From: Cyanobium sp. ATX 6A2
GTDB taxonomy: Bacteria > Cyanobacteriota > Cyanobacteriia > PCC-6307 > Cyanobiaceae
Direction: 5' to 3'
Assembly: GCF_024346355.1 (NCBI RefSeq)
Contig: NZ_JAGQCU010000006.1
Location: forward strand, 1-64,000
DNA: 64,000 bases
Shown: piece after piece, positions 38,437-48,703 of the stretch
How the letters are laid out: the number at the start of each line of letters is the position of its first letter
How positions within the stretch are numbered: the first letter of the stretch is position 1
Made by a program: the position numbers and the translations under genes
Notes under the pieces: generated by a model
The model's database searches: none
Told to the model about the DNA's origin: nothing
What the model saw: the letters and a program-made list of their open reading frames with translations, nothing else

Positions 38437-39801
38437 CTAGAGGGCTCCGGCGGCGGTGCGGTCGAGCACGCCACCGAGGTGGGAGGTGAGATTCAGGGCC
38501 GCCACCACCGCCGTGCCGGCGGCTCCCTGGGGATAGTCGATCACGGTCACACCGCCATTGCCCTGCTTGATCATCCAGATGTCGGCGGGGGTGAGCCCCA
38601 GCAGGGCACAAAGGATTGTCTTGTTAACGGCGTCGTGGGCCACCACCAGCGCCGTTTCGGCGGCATCGAGGCTGGCCGCGATCGTGCTCCAGGTGGCCAG
38701 GGAGCGCTGCCACACGTCGTGGATGGTCTCCCCCTCGGGCATCTGCACCGTCTGCGGCGCCCGCTTCCAGTCGGCCAGCAGCTGGGGCCAGCCCTCGGCG
38801 ATCTCCTGCTCCAGGCGCCCCTCCCAGAGGCCGTGGCCGATCTCCACCAGGCCGCTGGTGGCGGTGAGCGGCACCCCCGGGTGGGAGGCGAGGATCCGTT
38901 CGGCGGTCTGGCGGGGGCGGGCCATCGAACTGGTGTAGGCGCGATGAATGCTCACCGACGCCAGGAACGAGCCCGCGGCGTCGGCCTGGGCCAGCCCGTT
39001 GGCATTGAGGGGGATGTCGATCTGCCCCTGGAAGCGGCCCTGACGGTTCCAGTCGGTCTCCCCATGGCGCACGAGAAGCAGACGGGCTCCGCCTCCCCGC
39101 GGCGGCAGGGGCTCCCCGAGGTGGGCAGTGCCGTTGAGAGACTCCACCTGCACGGTCGGCTCGGCGCCCGGCCCGCAAGTGAGGTTGAGGACCGAAATCG
39201 AGCCGTTGTCCACCCGCAGCCGCCGGAAGCCGCTGGCGTCGAGACCCAGAAGGGTGAGCATCAGGCAGCGCAGGATCGCGTTGTGGGCCACCACAAGGAC
39301 GCTCTGATCGCCGCCCTCCAGCGCCATCCCGTGGCGCTCCAGCAGCAGGGCGCGGAAGCGCGCCGCCTGGACCATCAGCTCCGGCAGGGGGGCGTAAGTG
39401 CTGCCGTCGCTGCGCCGCAGCTCCAGGGTGTGGGGAGCGGTGCGCCAGACGGCCTCCTGGCTCGGGAAGCGCTCGCGCAGCTCGCGGCGGAGCAGCCCGC
39501 TCCAGGGTTCCAGGTCAATCTCCAGCAGGTCGTCCTCAACCACGGAGCTGAGACCCCGGCCTTGGGCGTTGAGCAGATGGCCAGCCGTGGCGCGGGCCCG
39601 CTGGAGCGGGGAGCTGTAGGCGGCATCAAAGGGCAGATCGGCCAGGGCCGCACCGGCGGCAAGGGCTTGCTGTACGCCCTCCTCGGTGAGTGATGAGAGA
39701 TCGTCGCGGCCTTGAATCCGGTGCTCGACGTTGAAGCTGCTGAGCCCATGGCGGACCAGCACAATCCGGAGGGACACGGACCCAGGGCTGCACCTTGGCA
39801 T
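38437..39801 (-). CDS. tandem histidine-phosphatase (phosphoglycerate mutase-like)
   Basis: 454 aa from ATG 39801, or from a GTG at 39777. Two histidine-phosphatase domains lie in one chain: domain 1 (about 10-215) with VLVRHGLSSFN and VLVVAHN, and domain 2 (about 230-445) with LLVRHGETDWNRQ and ALVVAHDAVN. Both have the RHG active site and the second His, so both look able to act. Two-domain members in cyanobacteria include phosphoserine or phosphoglycerate-type phosphatases, but the substrate is not clear. The larger open frame to 41535 is an antisense artefact. Divergent from the CPBP protease with start codons three bases apart. Confidence 0.85.
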   Translation of the reverse strand: MPRCSPGSVSLRIVLVRHGLSSFNVEHRIQGRDDLSSLTEEGVQQALAAGAALADLPFDAAYSSPLQRARATAGHLLNAQGRGLSSVVEDDLLEIDLEPWSGLLRRELRERFPSQEAVWRTAPHTLELRRSDGSTYAPLPELMVQAARFRALLLERHGMALEGGDQSVLVVAHNAILRCLMLTLLGLDASGFRRLRVDNGSISVLNLTCGPGAEPTVQVESLNGTAHLGEPLPPRGGGARLLLVRHGETDWNRQGRFQGQIDIPLNANGLAQADAAGSFLASVSIHRAYTSSMARPRQTAERILASHPGVPLTATSGLVEIGHGLWEGRLEQEIAEGWPQLLADWKRAPQTVQMPEGETIHDVWQRSLATWSTIAASLDAAETALVVAHDAVNKTILCALLGLTPADIWMIKQGNGGVTVIDYPQGAAGTAVVAALNLTSHLGGVLDRTAAGAL

Positions 39802-39804
39802 CGT

Positions 39805-41298
39805 ATGGGAGCAAGTCTCAAGGGTCCGGCGGGTCCACGGAGCCGTCCGGCAGGGGGGAGAATCCAGGCCATTGCCTCCCTTCCCCCGCTGCGCTTGCCC
39901 CCTTCGACCGCCGCTCCTCCGCGCTGGAAGCAGCTCCTGGCCGTCCTCAGCCTGCTGCTCTGCGGCCTGCTGTGGATCAACGGCCTGCTCCAGAGCCTGG
40001 AGCGCCCCTCGGTGGGCAACGCCCTGGAGCTGCGTCAGCGGCAGCTCCAGGTGCTGGCGGCACCGGCCCTGCCGGAGCGGCTGAAACCACTGCTCGCCGG
40101 GCCCGACAGCCTGGAGCAGCTGACCATCCAGCTGGAGCAGTCCCTGGCTGCCGACCCCGGTCCCGGCAGCCCCGACCAGCTCCTGCAACTGGCCCTGCTG
40201 CAGCTCCGCGGCCAGCAGCCTGAACGCAGCGCCCCCCTGCTGGAGCGGCTGCGCGCCCAGGTGCCCCCCGCGCGGCACGCGCTCGTGGCCATGCTCGAGA
40301 GCGGCCCATTGCCCCTCGCGGCCCAGCCGCCACGAATCGCCGCTCTGACAGACCCCTGGCAGGAGGATCTCAGCCCCCTCACCAGCCAGCTGCTCTGCCA
40401 GGCGCTGGAGCCAGGACGGCCTGACTGCGGCGACCCCCATCGGCAAGGCCGCGCCCTGGCGCGGCTGCTGGCGGTGAGCTGGCTGCCGGGGCTGCTGCTG
40501 CTGCTCGGGCTGGGTCTGCTGCTGCGGCCGGCCTGGCTGCTGATTCGCCACCGCGCCATGGCGACCCCGGCGCTGGTGGGTCCGCCGCTCGATCTTGTGG
40601 ATGTGACCCTGCTGATCGCCGGCGGCTTCGTGGTACTGGGCGAGCTGAGCGTGCCGCTGCTGCTGGCGCCGGCGCTGCGGCCCCTGCTCGCCCCCCTGGA
40701 CGCCACGCCGGTGCGGCAGCAGGGCCTGCAGGTGCTCCTGCTCTACCTGGGGTTGATGGTGCCTCCCCTGCTGATCCTTGCCGCCCAGTTGCGCCCCCTG
40801 GCCAGACAACAACCCGCAAACGGCTGGCTGCAATGGCGCTGGCGACCCGCCGGTTCGGCCAGCACCGCTGCCCTGGGCCATGTGCTGATGGTGCTGCCCC
40901 TGGTGGCCTTCTCGGGCTGGATGGTGAACCGCCTGCTGGGGGATCCGGGGGGCAGCAACCCCCTGCTGGAGCTGGTGCTCACCGCCCGCGACCCGGTTGC
41001 ACTGCTGTGCTTCGGGTTCACCGCGATGGTGCTGGCGCCCCTGTTTGAGGAGACCCTGTTCCGCGGGGTGCTGCTGCCGGCTCTTGGAAGCCGCTGGGGG
41101 GGCACGGCGGGCGTGCTGGTCAGTGCCCTGGTGTTCGGCCTCGCCCATCTGAGCGTCGGGGAACTGCTGCCCCTGGTGGTTCTGGGGGTAGGCCTGGGCT
41201 GGTTGCGGCTGCGCAGCGGGCGGCTGGGGCCCTGCGTGCTGATGCACAGCCTCTGGAACGGCTTCACCTTCACCAATCTGTTGCTGCTGGCGATGTGA
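39805..41298 (+). CDS. CPBP family intramembrane glutamic protease
   Basis: 497 aa from ATG 39805. An N-terminal helix (QLLAVLSLLLCGLLWINGLL, about 45-63), a periplasmic-looking region rich in Leu/Gln, then about eight membrane segments from 230. The CPBP (Abi/CAAX) signature is complete: FEETLFRG with the EExxxR site, FGLAHLS, and HSLWNGFTF near the end. Family members process prenylated or other membrane proteins or confer bacteriocin immunity; the target is unknown. Its start codon lies three bases from the phosphatase start on the opposite strand, so promoters must overlap the coding regions. Conserved in picocyanobacteria by recall. Confidence 0.88.
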   Translation: MGASLKGPAGPRSRPAGGRIQAIASLPPLRLPPSTAAPPRWKQLLAVLSLLLCGLLWINGLLQSLERPSVGNALELRQRQLQVLAAPALPERLKPLLAGPDSLEQLTIQLEQSLAADPGPGSPDQLLQLALLQLRGQQPERSAPLLERLRAQVPPARHALVAMLESGPLPLAAQPPRIAALTDPWQEDLSPLTSQLLCQALEPGRPDCGDPHRQGRALARLLAVSWLPGLLLLLGLGLLLRPAWLLIRHRAMATPALVGPPLDLVDVTLLIAGGFVVLGELSVPLLLAPALRPLLAPLDATPVRQQGLQVLLLYLGLMVPPLLILAAQLRPLARQQPANGWLQWRWRPAGSASTAALGHVLMVLPLVAFSGWMVNRLLGDPGGSNPLLELVLTARDPVALLCFGFTAMVLAPLFEETLFRGVLLPALGSRWGGTAGVLVSALVFGLAHLSVGELLPLVVLGVGLGWLRLRSGRLGPCVLMHSLWNGFTFTNLLLLAM

Positions 41299-41365
41299 AA
41301 GCCCCGTAGAAGCCTTGCTGAGGGGCTGGACGGGTGGTTCACTTGCAAAGCGTTCGGCTCTCCCC

Positions 41366-41809
41366 GTGGTCGCCTCCAAATTCCCAGGGCCGGCCGCCGA
41401 CAGCCTTCCGGCCCATCGGTCACTGCAACTGATCCACGGTTCGCTCAGCGGTCGTGCAGCCGGCCGCCGGGCCCCTTGGCTGATGGGCCTGCACCGGGCC
41501 GCCGACGGCACCCTGGCTGGGCTCGGCCTCTCCATGCTCGCCCTCAGCGGCCTTACGCTGCACTGGCAGAACGAATGGGGCCAGAGCTTTAAGGCCCTTG
41601 AATCCTCTCAAGTGCTCGAGCATCGCCTGCAGGAATCGGCCGCCCAGCTGGAGCGCCACCACCTCAAGCCAGCGGGCAAGCCGGGCCAGCTGGTACCCAC
41701 CAGCAGCGACAGGCTGATCTTCATGCCGCCACCACCGGCGCCGCCCCAAGCATCCGCTGCCCTGCCGCTGGCCTCGCTGAGCTGGGATCCGGCCGCCTCC
41801 GGCTACTGA
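41366..41809 (+). CDS. FtsL-like candidate, single-span protein upstream of ftsI
   Basis: About 147 aa from GTG 41366; an ATG at 41483 would give the core protein of 108 aa. A cytoplasmic N-terminal part is followed by one membrane helix (about 70-86 from 41366, GTLAGLGLSMLALSGLTLHW) and a coiled coil with heptads LESSQVLEHRLQESAAQLERHH. It ends 23 bases before ftsI. Topology, coiled coil, size and position match FtsL, the divisome partner of FtsI/FtsW, whose sequence is poorly conserved. The name is an inference from context. Confidence 0.6.
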   Translation: MVASKFPGPAADSLPAHRSLQLIHGSLSGRAAGRRAPWLMGLHRAADGTLAGLGLSMLALSGLTLHWQNEWGQSFKALESSQVLEHRLQESAAQLERHHLKPAGKPGQLVPTSSDRLIFMPPPPAPPQASAALPLASLSWDPAASGY

Positions 41810-41832
41810 GTCGTTACCCATTGGCGGGATCC

Positions 41833-43677
41833 ATGGCCCCCACATCGCTGCAACGCTCCCGCCGGCCGCTCCCCGAACAGCGCCCGGGAACGTCCCGCCA
41901 ACATCGGGTGGTGTCCATTGAGCGTCTCAGCCCCGGACGGCTGCTGGCCGTCTACGGCCTGCTCTGCCTCGGCCTGGTGGGTCTTGCCGGCCGTCTGGCC
42001 TGGCTGCAGGTGATCGACACCGCCAACCTGGAGGCCAAGGCGCGGGCGATTCAGACCCAGTCGCAGACGCCCCTCGGCAAGCGCCGCACCATCGTGGATC
42101 GCAACGGCCGCCTTGTGGCCCTCGACGAGGAGCGCTTCACCCTCTGGGCCCACCCCCGCTACTTCAACTTTCCGGGTGACGACCCCCAGAAGCTGCGCAG
42201 CCGCGAGGATGTGTCCGCACGACTGGCTCCCGTTCTCGCCCAGCCGGCCGCGCTGCTCCACGAGCGCATGGTCGGCCGGGCCAGCGGCGTGAAGCTGGGC
42301 ACCGACATCGATCCGGAAACCGCCGACCGCATCCGCCAGCTGGGCATCAGCGGCCTGGACCTCGAGGGCTATCCCCAGCGCATCTACCCCCAGGGCAGCC
42401 TGTTCGCCAACGTGGTGGGCTTCCTCAACCTGGAGCGGGTGCCGCAGGCGGGTTTGGAGCAGAGCCGCGACCGGGACCTCCGACGCCAGGAGAACACGCT
42501 CAGCATGCGGCGCGGCGCCGACGGCACGCCCCTGCCGGAGGGCCTCACGGCCGGCTCCCTGTACGGCGACGATCTGCGCCTGCAGCTGACCCTGGATGCG
42601 CGCCTGCAGCAGGTGAGCCAGCAGGCGCTGGCCAACCAGGTGGCCAAATGGAAGGCCAAGCGCGGCGCCGCTCTGGTGATGGATGTGCGCAACGGCGAGA
42701 TGCTTGCCCTGGCCTCCTATCCCACCTACGACCCCAACCAGTTCTGGAAATTCAATCCGGGGCTCTTCCGTGAGTGGTCGGTGCAGGATCTCTACGAACC
42801 CGGATCCACCTTCAAGCCCATCAACCTGGCCATCGCCCTGCAGGAGAAGGCGATCGACCCGAAGGGCACGGTCAATGACCCGGGGCAGCTGAGCATCGGC
42901 GGCTGGCCGATCTTCAACCACAACCGCCAGGGCAATGGCGTGATCGACTTCGCCACGGTGCTGGAGGTATCCAGCAACGTGGGCATGGTGAATGCCATGG
43001 CCCAGGTGAAGCGGGAGCGCTTCTGGGAGTGGCTCGAGAAGATCGGCATCGACACCAGGCCCGACACCGATCTCCCCGGCGCGGTGGCCGGGGAACTCAA
43101 GCCGCGCAGCCTGTTCACCGGCCACGCCATCGAACCGGCGGTGGCGGCCTTCGGCCAGGGCTTCTCGCTCACCCCCCTCAAGCTGGCCCAGCTGCACGCC
43201 ATGCTCGCGAATGGCGGCCGTCTGGTCAGTCCCCACATCACCCGCGGCCTGCGCTCCGGCGAGGCCCTGGCCAGCACCACCGGCCATTCCGGCATCCAGC
43301 TGCTGGATCCGGAGGTGACGCGCACCGTGCTGGGGTGGATGGAGCAAACGGTGGCCAACAGCGACAGCCTCGGCATCCAGGTGCCGGGCTACCGCATCGG
43401 CGGCAAGACGGGCACCGCCCAGAAGGCCGACCGGGGCGTGTACATCCCCGGTGCTCTGATCACCAGTTTCGTGGGTTTGCTGCCGATCGAAGAGCCGCGC
43501 TTCGTGGTGCTGGTGGTGCTGGACGAGCCCCAGGGCGGCAACGCCTATGGCTCCACCGTGGCAGCCCCTGTGGCCCGCCAGATCATCGACGCCCTGCTGG
43601 TGCTGGAGCAGATCCCCCCCTCCCGTCCAGTGGCCCAGCCCGCCAAAGCCGCTGGGCCCGCCACGCCGCCGGCCTGA
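41833..43677 (+). CDS. ftsI: peptidoglycan D,D-transpeptidase FtsI (penicillin-binding protein)
   Basis: Septal transpeptidase of cell division. It is 614 aa from ATG 41833. A short cytoplasmic tail and one membrane helix (about 40-58, [19 protein letters not shown]) precede a pedestal domain and the transpeptidase. Active-site motifs are S325TFK328 (GSTFKP), SSN (VSSNVG) and K525TG (GGKTGTAQK). The ATG at 41833 is preferred to the TTG at 41821. It follows the FtsL-like gene and precedes tal by about 100 bases. All catalytic residues are intact. It is the class B enzyme of the divisome rather than the elongasome, judged by helical region and context. Confidence 0.93.
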   Translation: MAPTSLQRSRRPLPEQRPGTSRQHRVVSIERLSPGRLLAVYGLLCLGLVGLAGRLAWLQVIDTANLEAKARAIQTQSQTPLGKRRTIVDRNGRLVALDEERFTLWAHPRYFNFPGDDPQKLRSREDVSARLAPVLAQPAALLHERMVGRASGVKLGTDIDPETADRIRQLGISGLDLEGYPQRIYPQGSLFANVVGFLNLERVPQAGLEQSRDRDLRRQENTLSMRRGADGTPLPEGLTAGSLYGDDLRLQLTLDARLQQVSQQALANQVAKWKAKRGAALVMDVRNGEMLALASYPTYDPNQFWKFNPGLFREWSVQDLYEPGSTFKPINLAIALQEKAIDPKGTVNDPGQLSIGGWPIFNHNRQGNGVIDFATVLEVSSNVGMVNAMAQVKRERFWEWLEKIGIDTRPDTDLPGAVAGELKPRSLFTGHAIEPAVAAFGQGFSLTPLKLAQLHAMLANGGRLVSPHITRGLRSGEALASTTGHSGIQLLDPEVTRTVLGWMEQTVANSDSLGIQVPGYRIGGKTGTAQKADRGVYIPGALITSFVGLLPIEEPRFVVLVVLDEPQGGNAYGSTVAAPVARQIIDALLVLEQIPPSRPVAQPAKAAGPATPPA

Positions 43678-43778
43678 AGCCCCCTGGCCATGTGGCCATT
43701 CGCGCAAGCGCCGGCCGCCAGGATGGGGAGCGGCAAGTCTCCTGGCTAGCGTTTGGGAAACTGGGAATGACGCCAGCG

Positions 43779-44951
43779 ATGGCCAACCTGCTCGATCAAC
43801 TCGCCGCCATGACCGTGGTTGTTGCCGATACCGGCGACATCGACGCGATCAAGCAGTTCACACCGCGCGACGCCACCACCAACCCCTCCCTGATCCTGGC
43901 CGCGGCCCAGATCCCCGCCTACCAGGATCTGATCGACCGCTCCCTGCGCGAGTCGCGCACTGAGATGGGCGCCGATGCCGGAGCCGATGCGGTGGTGCGC
44001 GAGGCCCTCGATGAGATCTGCGTGACCTTCGGCAAGGAGATCCTCAAGATCGTGCCGGGTCGGGTATCCACCGAGGTGGATGCGCGCCTGAGCTTCGACA
44101 GCGAGGCCACGATCGCCAAGGCCCGGCGGCTGATCCAGCTCTACAACCAGGCCGGTATCAGCAACGATCGGGTGCTGATCAAGGTGGCATCCACCTGGGA
44201 GGGCATCCGCGCCGCAGAACAGCTGGAGCAGGAGGGCATCCACTGCAACCTCACCCTGCTGTTCTCCTTCGCCCAGGCTGTGGCCGCCGCCGAGGCCGGC
44301 GTCACCCTGATCTCCCCCTTCGTGGGCCGCATCCTCGACTGGCACAAGAAGAACAGCGGACGCGAGAGCTATCCGGGGCCGGAAGATCCGGGCGTGGTTT
44401 CGGTGACCCAGATCTTCAACTACTACAAGACCTACGGCTACAAAACCGAGGTGATGGGGGCCAGCTTCCGCAACACCGAGGAGATCATCGAACTGGCCGG
44501 CTGCGACCTGCTCACGATCTCCCCGGCCCTGCTCAACGAGCTCCACAGCACCGAGGGCGTGCTGGAGCGCAAGCTCAACCCCTTCGATCCGGGGCCCACC
44601 GAAGCCCAGATCCACCTCGATGAAGAGCGCTTCCGCTCCATGCACGGCGCCGACCCGATGGCCACCGAGAAGCTCGACGAGGGCATCCGGGGGTTCTGCA
44701 AGGCGATCGAAACCCTCGAGGCCCAACTGGCCCATCGCCTGGCGGTGCTCGAGGGCGGCGCCGCCTTCGGCCATGCCGTGCACGAGATCTTTCTGCTCAA
44801 CGACCTCGACGGTGACGGCTGCATCACCCGCGAGGAATGGCTGGGCAGCGACGCGGTATTCGATGCCCTCGACACCGACAACGATGGCCGCCTCGCCCCC
44901 GACGACGTGCGCGGCGGCCTGGGGGCTGCCCTGGCGGTGAGCGGGAGCTGA
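43779..44951 (+). CDS. tal: transaldolase with C-terminal EF-hand pair
   Basis: Transfers a three-carbon dihydroxyacetone unit between sugar phosphates in the pentose phosphate pathway. It is 390 aa from ATG 43779 (an ATG at 43767 has poorer spacing to ggga). The catalytic domain (1-330) includes DATTNPSLI and the Schiff-base Lys135 in [11 protein letters not shown]. The last 50 residues carry two EF-hand loops: [12 protein letters not shown] (342-353) and [12 protein letters not shown] (365-376), both with the DxDxDG pattern, so calcium binding is plausible. Such fusions are known in cyanobacteria by recall. Next downstream is a lone cNMP-binding protein. Confidence 0.93.
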   Translation: MANLLDQLAAMTVVVADTGDIDAIKQFTPRDATTNPSLILAAAQIPAYQDLIDRSLRESRTEMGADAGADAVVREALDEICVTFGKEILKIVPGRVSTEVDARLSFDSEATIAKARRLIQLYNQAGISNDRVLIKVASTWEGIRAAEQLEQEGIHCNLTLLFSFAQAVAAAEAGVTLISPFVGRILDWHKKNSGRESYPGPEDPGVVSVTQIFNYYKTYGYKTEVMGASFRNTEEIIELAGCDLLTISPALLNELHSTEGVLERKLNPFDPGPTEAQIHLDEERFRSMHGADPMATEKLDEGIRGFCKAIETLEAQLAHRLAVLEGGAAFGHAVHEIFLLNDLDGDGCITREEWLGSDAVFDALDTDNDGRLAPDDVRGGLGAALAVSGS

Positions 44952-45036
44952 GCCAGCCCCAACCTCGCGGCCTTAATCGCCTCTTGACCTGGCTGGTCCA
45001 CACTGGTCGGGTGATTCGCCCCGTCCCCCCTCTGCC

Positions 45037-45417
45037 GTGAACGCACTCGACACCATCCGCGCCCTGGCCAGTGAGGGCGAAGTGATCACGGTGCAGCCCG
45101 GTGAGCTGATCTTCCGCTCCGGCGAGAGCGGGGCGTGCATGTTCGGGGTGCTGGAGGGGGAGGTGCAGCTGAGCTGGAACAGCGATTCCGGCCATGAGCA
45201 GATCCATGCGGGGGACGTGTTCGGAGCTGGGGCTCTGGTGACCAGCGAGCACCGCCGCTACGGCGATGCCAAAGCACTCACCGCCTGCCGACTGCTGGTG
45301 ATGAACCGGGAGAAATTCCTGTTCGCCGTGCAGGAATCACCGATGTTTGCGATTGAGCTCCTGGGCTCGATCGATCAGCGCCTGCGCAAACTCAAAGACT
45401 GCACCCGCATCGGCTGA
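45037..45417 (+). CDS. stand-alone cyclic-nucleotide-binding domain protein
   Basis: 126 aa from GTG 45037. A jelly-roll cNMP-binding fold of the Crp/Fnr type: VQPGELIFRSGESG, FGVLEGEVQLSW, AGDVFGAGALVTSEHRRYGDAKALTACRLLVM. The usual phosphate-binding RxS motif is replaced by HRRYGDA, which keeps an Arg. There is no helix-turn-helix: the chain ends after the C-helix (SIDQRLRKLKDCTRIG). It could act as a sensor domain or bind a partner. Convergent with the geranylgeranyl-reductase-like gene (7 bases between stops). Confidence 0.82.
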   Translation: MNALDTIRALASEGEVITVQPGELIFRSGESGACMFGVLEGEVQLSWNSDSGHEQIHAGDVFGAGALVTSEHRRYGDAKALTACRLLVMNREKFLFAVQESPMFAIELLGSIDQRLRKLKDCTRIG

Positions 45418-45424
45418 GTGCCGC

Positions 45425-46606
45425 TCAGCCCCGCTGAAACAGCAGCCGGCGGATCACCCGCTGGGCGATGTCGCCGTAGCCCATCTCCCCCGAGAGGATC
45501 TGGGCAATGCGCTGGGGAGCGGTGGGTCGCTTGATGCCCAGCTGGTAGCCCACTCCCGGCACCCGGTAAAACACGCTGGCGATGCGCCGTCCCCAGGCCA
45601 TCGATTCGCCCCAGTCGCGGCGCATCCCTTCGCTGTAGCCCGCCAGGGCATGGGCCTCGCCCGCCAGCCAGAGGTCGATGGCGGTGGCGGCCCTGCAGCC
45701 GCTCAGCAGGGCTGGCCGCAGGCCTTCGGCCAGGAAGGGATCACAGAGCGAAGCGGCATCACCGGCCACCACCACCCCCTCGCCATGGAGCGGATGGTGG
45801 CCGTCCCACACCCGCAGGCGATTGACCGTGCGCTGGCCGGCATCGGGGGCAAAGCCGAGACTGGGCAGCAGGCGCGCCAGCACGGCGTCGGCCTCGGAGC
45901 GGGCCGTGGCGGGATCGGCGGGCCGGCCGATGAAGCTGCCCAGTCCGATGCTCATGCCCCCCCGGCGGGGAAAGGCCCAGCAGAAGCCCTTGGGCACCAG
46001 CCCGAAGCCGAAATGGGCTGTGGCCGGATCGATCACCTCTCCCTCCAGCTCCACCGACATGGTGGTGGCGAAACGGGGTCGGCTGGGTCCCAGCCCCACC
46101 GATGCCGCCAGCCGCGACCCGGAGCCATCGGCAATCACCACGGCCCGGGTCTCCAGCCACCCCCCCTCCGGCTGTTCGCTGGCGCCAGGGGCCAGCTGCA
46201 GCCGCCAGCAGCCATCGCGGCGCTGCAGCCCCTGCACCGGGCATCCGGGGAGGAAGCGGGCACCGGCAAGGCTGGCCTGCTGCACCAGAAAGGCATCGAG
46301 GTTGGCGCGCTGCACGATCCAGAAGGGCGCCGCGCCCGGCAGTTCGGCCACCACCGGATCTCCCAGGTCCCAGGTGAAGCGCACCCGCTCAATCACCGCC
46401 TCCACCACCGGGCTGAGGTCGAAGGGAAACAAGGCCTGCACCGAGGCCGCCATGCCGCCCCCACAGGCCTTGGCGCGGGGGAAGGACGCGGCTCGGTCGA
46501 CCACCAGCACGCGGCGCCCGGCCCGGGCCAGGTGGGCGGCGGCCGCGGCCCCGGCCGCCCCGGCCCCCACCACGATCACCTCCCACTGACCAGCTGTGGT
46601 GCTCAA
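45425..46606 (-). CDS. geranylgeranyl-reductase-like FAD-dependent oxidoreductase
   Basis: 393 aa from a TTG at 46606 that overlaps the frr stop. It has [18 protein letters not shown] (FAD Rossmann motif), [19 protein letters not shown] and [17 protein letters not shown], typical of the geranylgeranyl reductase family that includes ChlP (phytol/tocopherol pathway). The family contains paralogues acting on isoprenoid chains of chlorophyll, quinones or lipids; whether this is the true ChlP is not resolved. It ends the minus-strand run that starts with the integrase gene. Confidence 0.85.
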   Translation of the reverse strand: MSTTAGQWEVIVVGAGAAGAAAAAHLARAGRRVLVVDRAASFPRAKACGGGMAASVQALFPFDLSPVVEAVIERVRFTWDLGDPVVAELPGAAPFWIVQRANLDAFLVQQASLAGARFLPGCPVQGLQRRDGCWRLQLAPGASEQPEGGWLETRAVVIADGSGSRLAASVGLGPSRPRFATTMSVELEGEVIDPATAHFGFGLVPKGFCWAFPRRGGMSIGLGSFIGRPADPATARSEADAVLARLLPSLGFAPDAGQRTVNRLRVWDGHHPLHGEGVVVAGDAASLCDPFLAEGLRPALLSGCRAATAIDLWLAGEAHALAGYSEGMRRDWGESMAWGRRIASVFYRVPGVGYQLGIKRPTAPQRIAQILSGEMGYGDIAQRVIRRLLFQRG

Positions 46607-47142
46607 ACCTTGAGGATCTCTGCCTCCTTCTCGCTCAGGTGCTTCTCGAGCTCGGCGATGAAGCGGTCGGTGAGCTTCTGCACGTGGTCCTGTTCATCGC
46701 GGCTCTGGTCTTCGGAGAGCTCGCCGTCCTTCTCGCGCTTCTTGATGCGATCGATGCCGTCACGGCGGTTGTTGCGCAGGGCCACCTTGCCCTCTTCGGC
46801 GTAGCGGGCGGCGATCTTGCAGAGCTCCTTGCGGCGGTCCTCGGTGAGGGGAGGGATGTTGATGCGGATCACCTTGCCGTCGTTGTTGCAGGTGAGGCCC
46901 AGATCACTCGTGGCAATCGCCTTCTCGATCAGGCCCAGGGAGCTCTGATCGAAGGGCTGGATCTGGATCGTCTGGGAGTCGGGGGTGGTGAGGCTGGCCA
47001 GCGACTTCAGCGGCGTCTCGGCGCCGTAGTACTCCACGCTGATCTTGTCCAGCAGGGAGGCGTTGGCCCGCCCGGTGCGGATGGTGTTGAAGGTGCGCAA
47101 GGCGGCGTCCACCGACTTGCGCATCGCGGCTTCCAGATCCAT
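46603..47142 (-). CDS. frr: ribosome recycling factor
   Basis: Releases 70S ribosomes after termination together with EF-G. About 179 aa from ATG 47142; a TTG at 47154 gives four more residues. It has [37 protein letters not shown] and the long helical arm with [22 protein letters not shown]. Length and sequence are standard. Its stop overlaps the next TTG by two bases. pyrH lies upstream by 47 bases; this pyrH-frr order is common in bacteria. Confidence 0.97.
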   Translation of the reverse strand: MDLEAAMRKSVDAALRTFNTIRTGRANASLLDKISVEYYGAETPLKSLASLTTPDSQTIQIQPFDQSSLGLIEKAIATSDLGLTCNNDGKVIRINIPPLTEDRRKELCKIAARYAEEGKVALRNNRRDGIDRIKKREKDGELSEDQSRDEQDHVQKLTDRFIAELEKHLSEKEAEILKV

Positions 47143-47189
47143 GACGGAACTCAAAACGGTGGCTCAGAGACAGGGGCTTCGACTGTGGC

Positions 47190-47897
<708 letters not shown>

Positions 47898-47946
47898 CGA
47901 CCCCTGTTGATCTGCGGCACCGTAGCAATGGCGCCGCCGGAGGCCC

Positions 47947-48666
47947 TCAGAACTCGATGCCGCGCTGGGCCTTCACTCCCTGCTCGCGGAAGGGATGGCG
48001 TACCAGCTTCATCTCCGTCACCAGATCGGCCCGCTCCAGCAGGGCCGAGGGGGCGCCACGGCCGGTGAGGGCCACGTGGGTGAGGGGGGGCCTGAGGGCC
48101 AGGCCCTCCAGCACCTGCTCCACCGCCAGATAGCCGAGTTTGAGGGCCACATTCACCTCATCGAGCACCACCAGATGGCGAAGGGGATCGGCGAGGTAAT
48201 CGCAGGAGCGCTGCCAGGCGGACTGCACCAGGGCGCGGTCCCGCTCCCGGTTCTGGGTCTCCCAGGTGAACCCCTCCCCCAGGGCGTGCCAGGCCAGGGC
48301 ATCGCCGAACAGCTCCAGGGCCCTGGCCTCGCCGGGTTGCCAGCCCCCCTTGATGAACTGCACCACCGCCACCCGCTCGCCGTGGCCGAGGCTGCGCAGC
48401 ACCAACCCCAGCGCCGCGGTGGTCTTGCCCTTGCCGTCGCCGGTGAACACCAGCACCAGGCCCTTTTCCAGGTTGCGTTCACCGACGCGCTGCTGTTGCA
48501 CGTCGCGGCGGCGGGCCATGCGGCGGCGGTAGGCCTCCTGGTCGCGCTCGGGGGCCAGTTCACCGCCGGGGCCGAGCTCTGCCGCGATCTGGTCGAGTTC
48601 CTGGGCGGAAGCTCCCGTGCTGGCGGCTGTGGCTGCGGCTGTCTCGATCTGCGGCAACGGACTCAT
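47947..48666 (-). CDS. cobO: cob(I)yrinic acid a,c-diamide adenosyltransferase
   Basis: Adds the adenosyl ligand to the corrinoid cobalt in adenosylcobalamin synthesis. It is 239 aa from ATG 48666 (MSPLPQIET). The N-terminal 60 residues are a helical, Ala/Gln/Arg-rich region. The catalytic domain has the P-loop [21 protein letters not shown], the [12 protein letters not shown] region and [15 protein letters not shown]. This is CobO/BtuR type rather than PduO. Sits between the integrase gene (37 bases) and pyrH (49 bases). Confidence 0.94.
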   Translation of the reverse strand: MSPLPQIETAAATAASTGASAQELDQIAAELGPGGELAPERDQEAYRRRMARRRDVQQQRVGERNLEKGLVLVFTGDGKGKTTAALGLVLRSLGHGERVAVVQFIKGGWQPGEARALELFGDALAWHALGEGFTWETQNRERDRALVQSAWQRSCDYLADPLRHLVVLDEVNVALKLGYLAVEQVLEGLALRPPLTHVALTGRGAPSALLERADLVTEMKLVRHPFREQGVKAQRGIEF

Positions 48667-48703
48667 GGGCAACGCTCCTCGGATTGAGCGCACTCTGGCG
48701 GCC

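Noticed and set aside
38437-41535. A minus-strand frame of 1032 residues covering the phosphatase and the CPBP gene
   Set aside because: Only its last 454 residues are phosphatase-like; the upper part is Gln/Pro/Arg/Gly-rich antisense of the CPBP protease gene.
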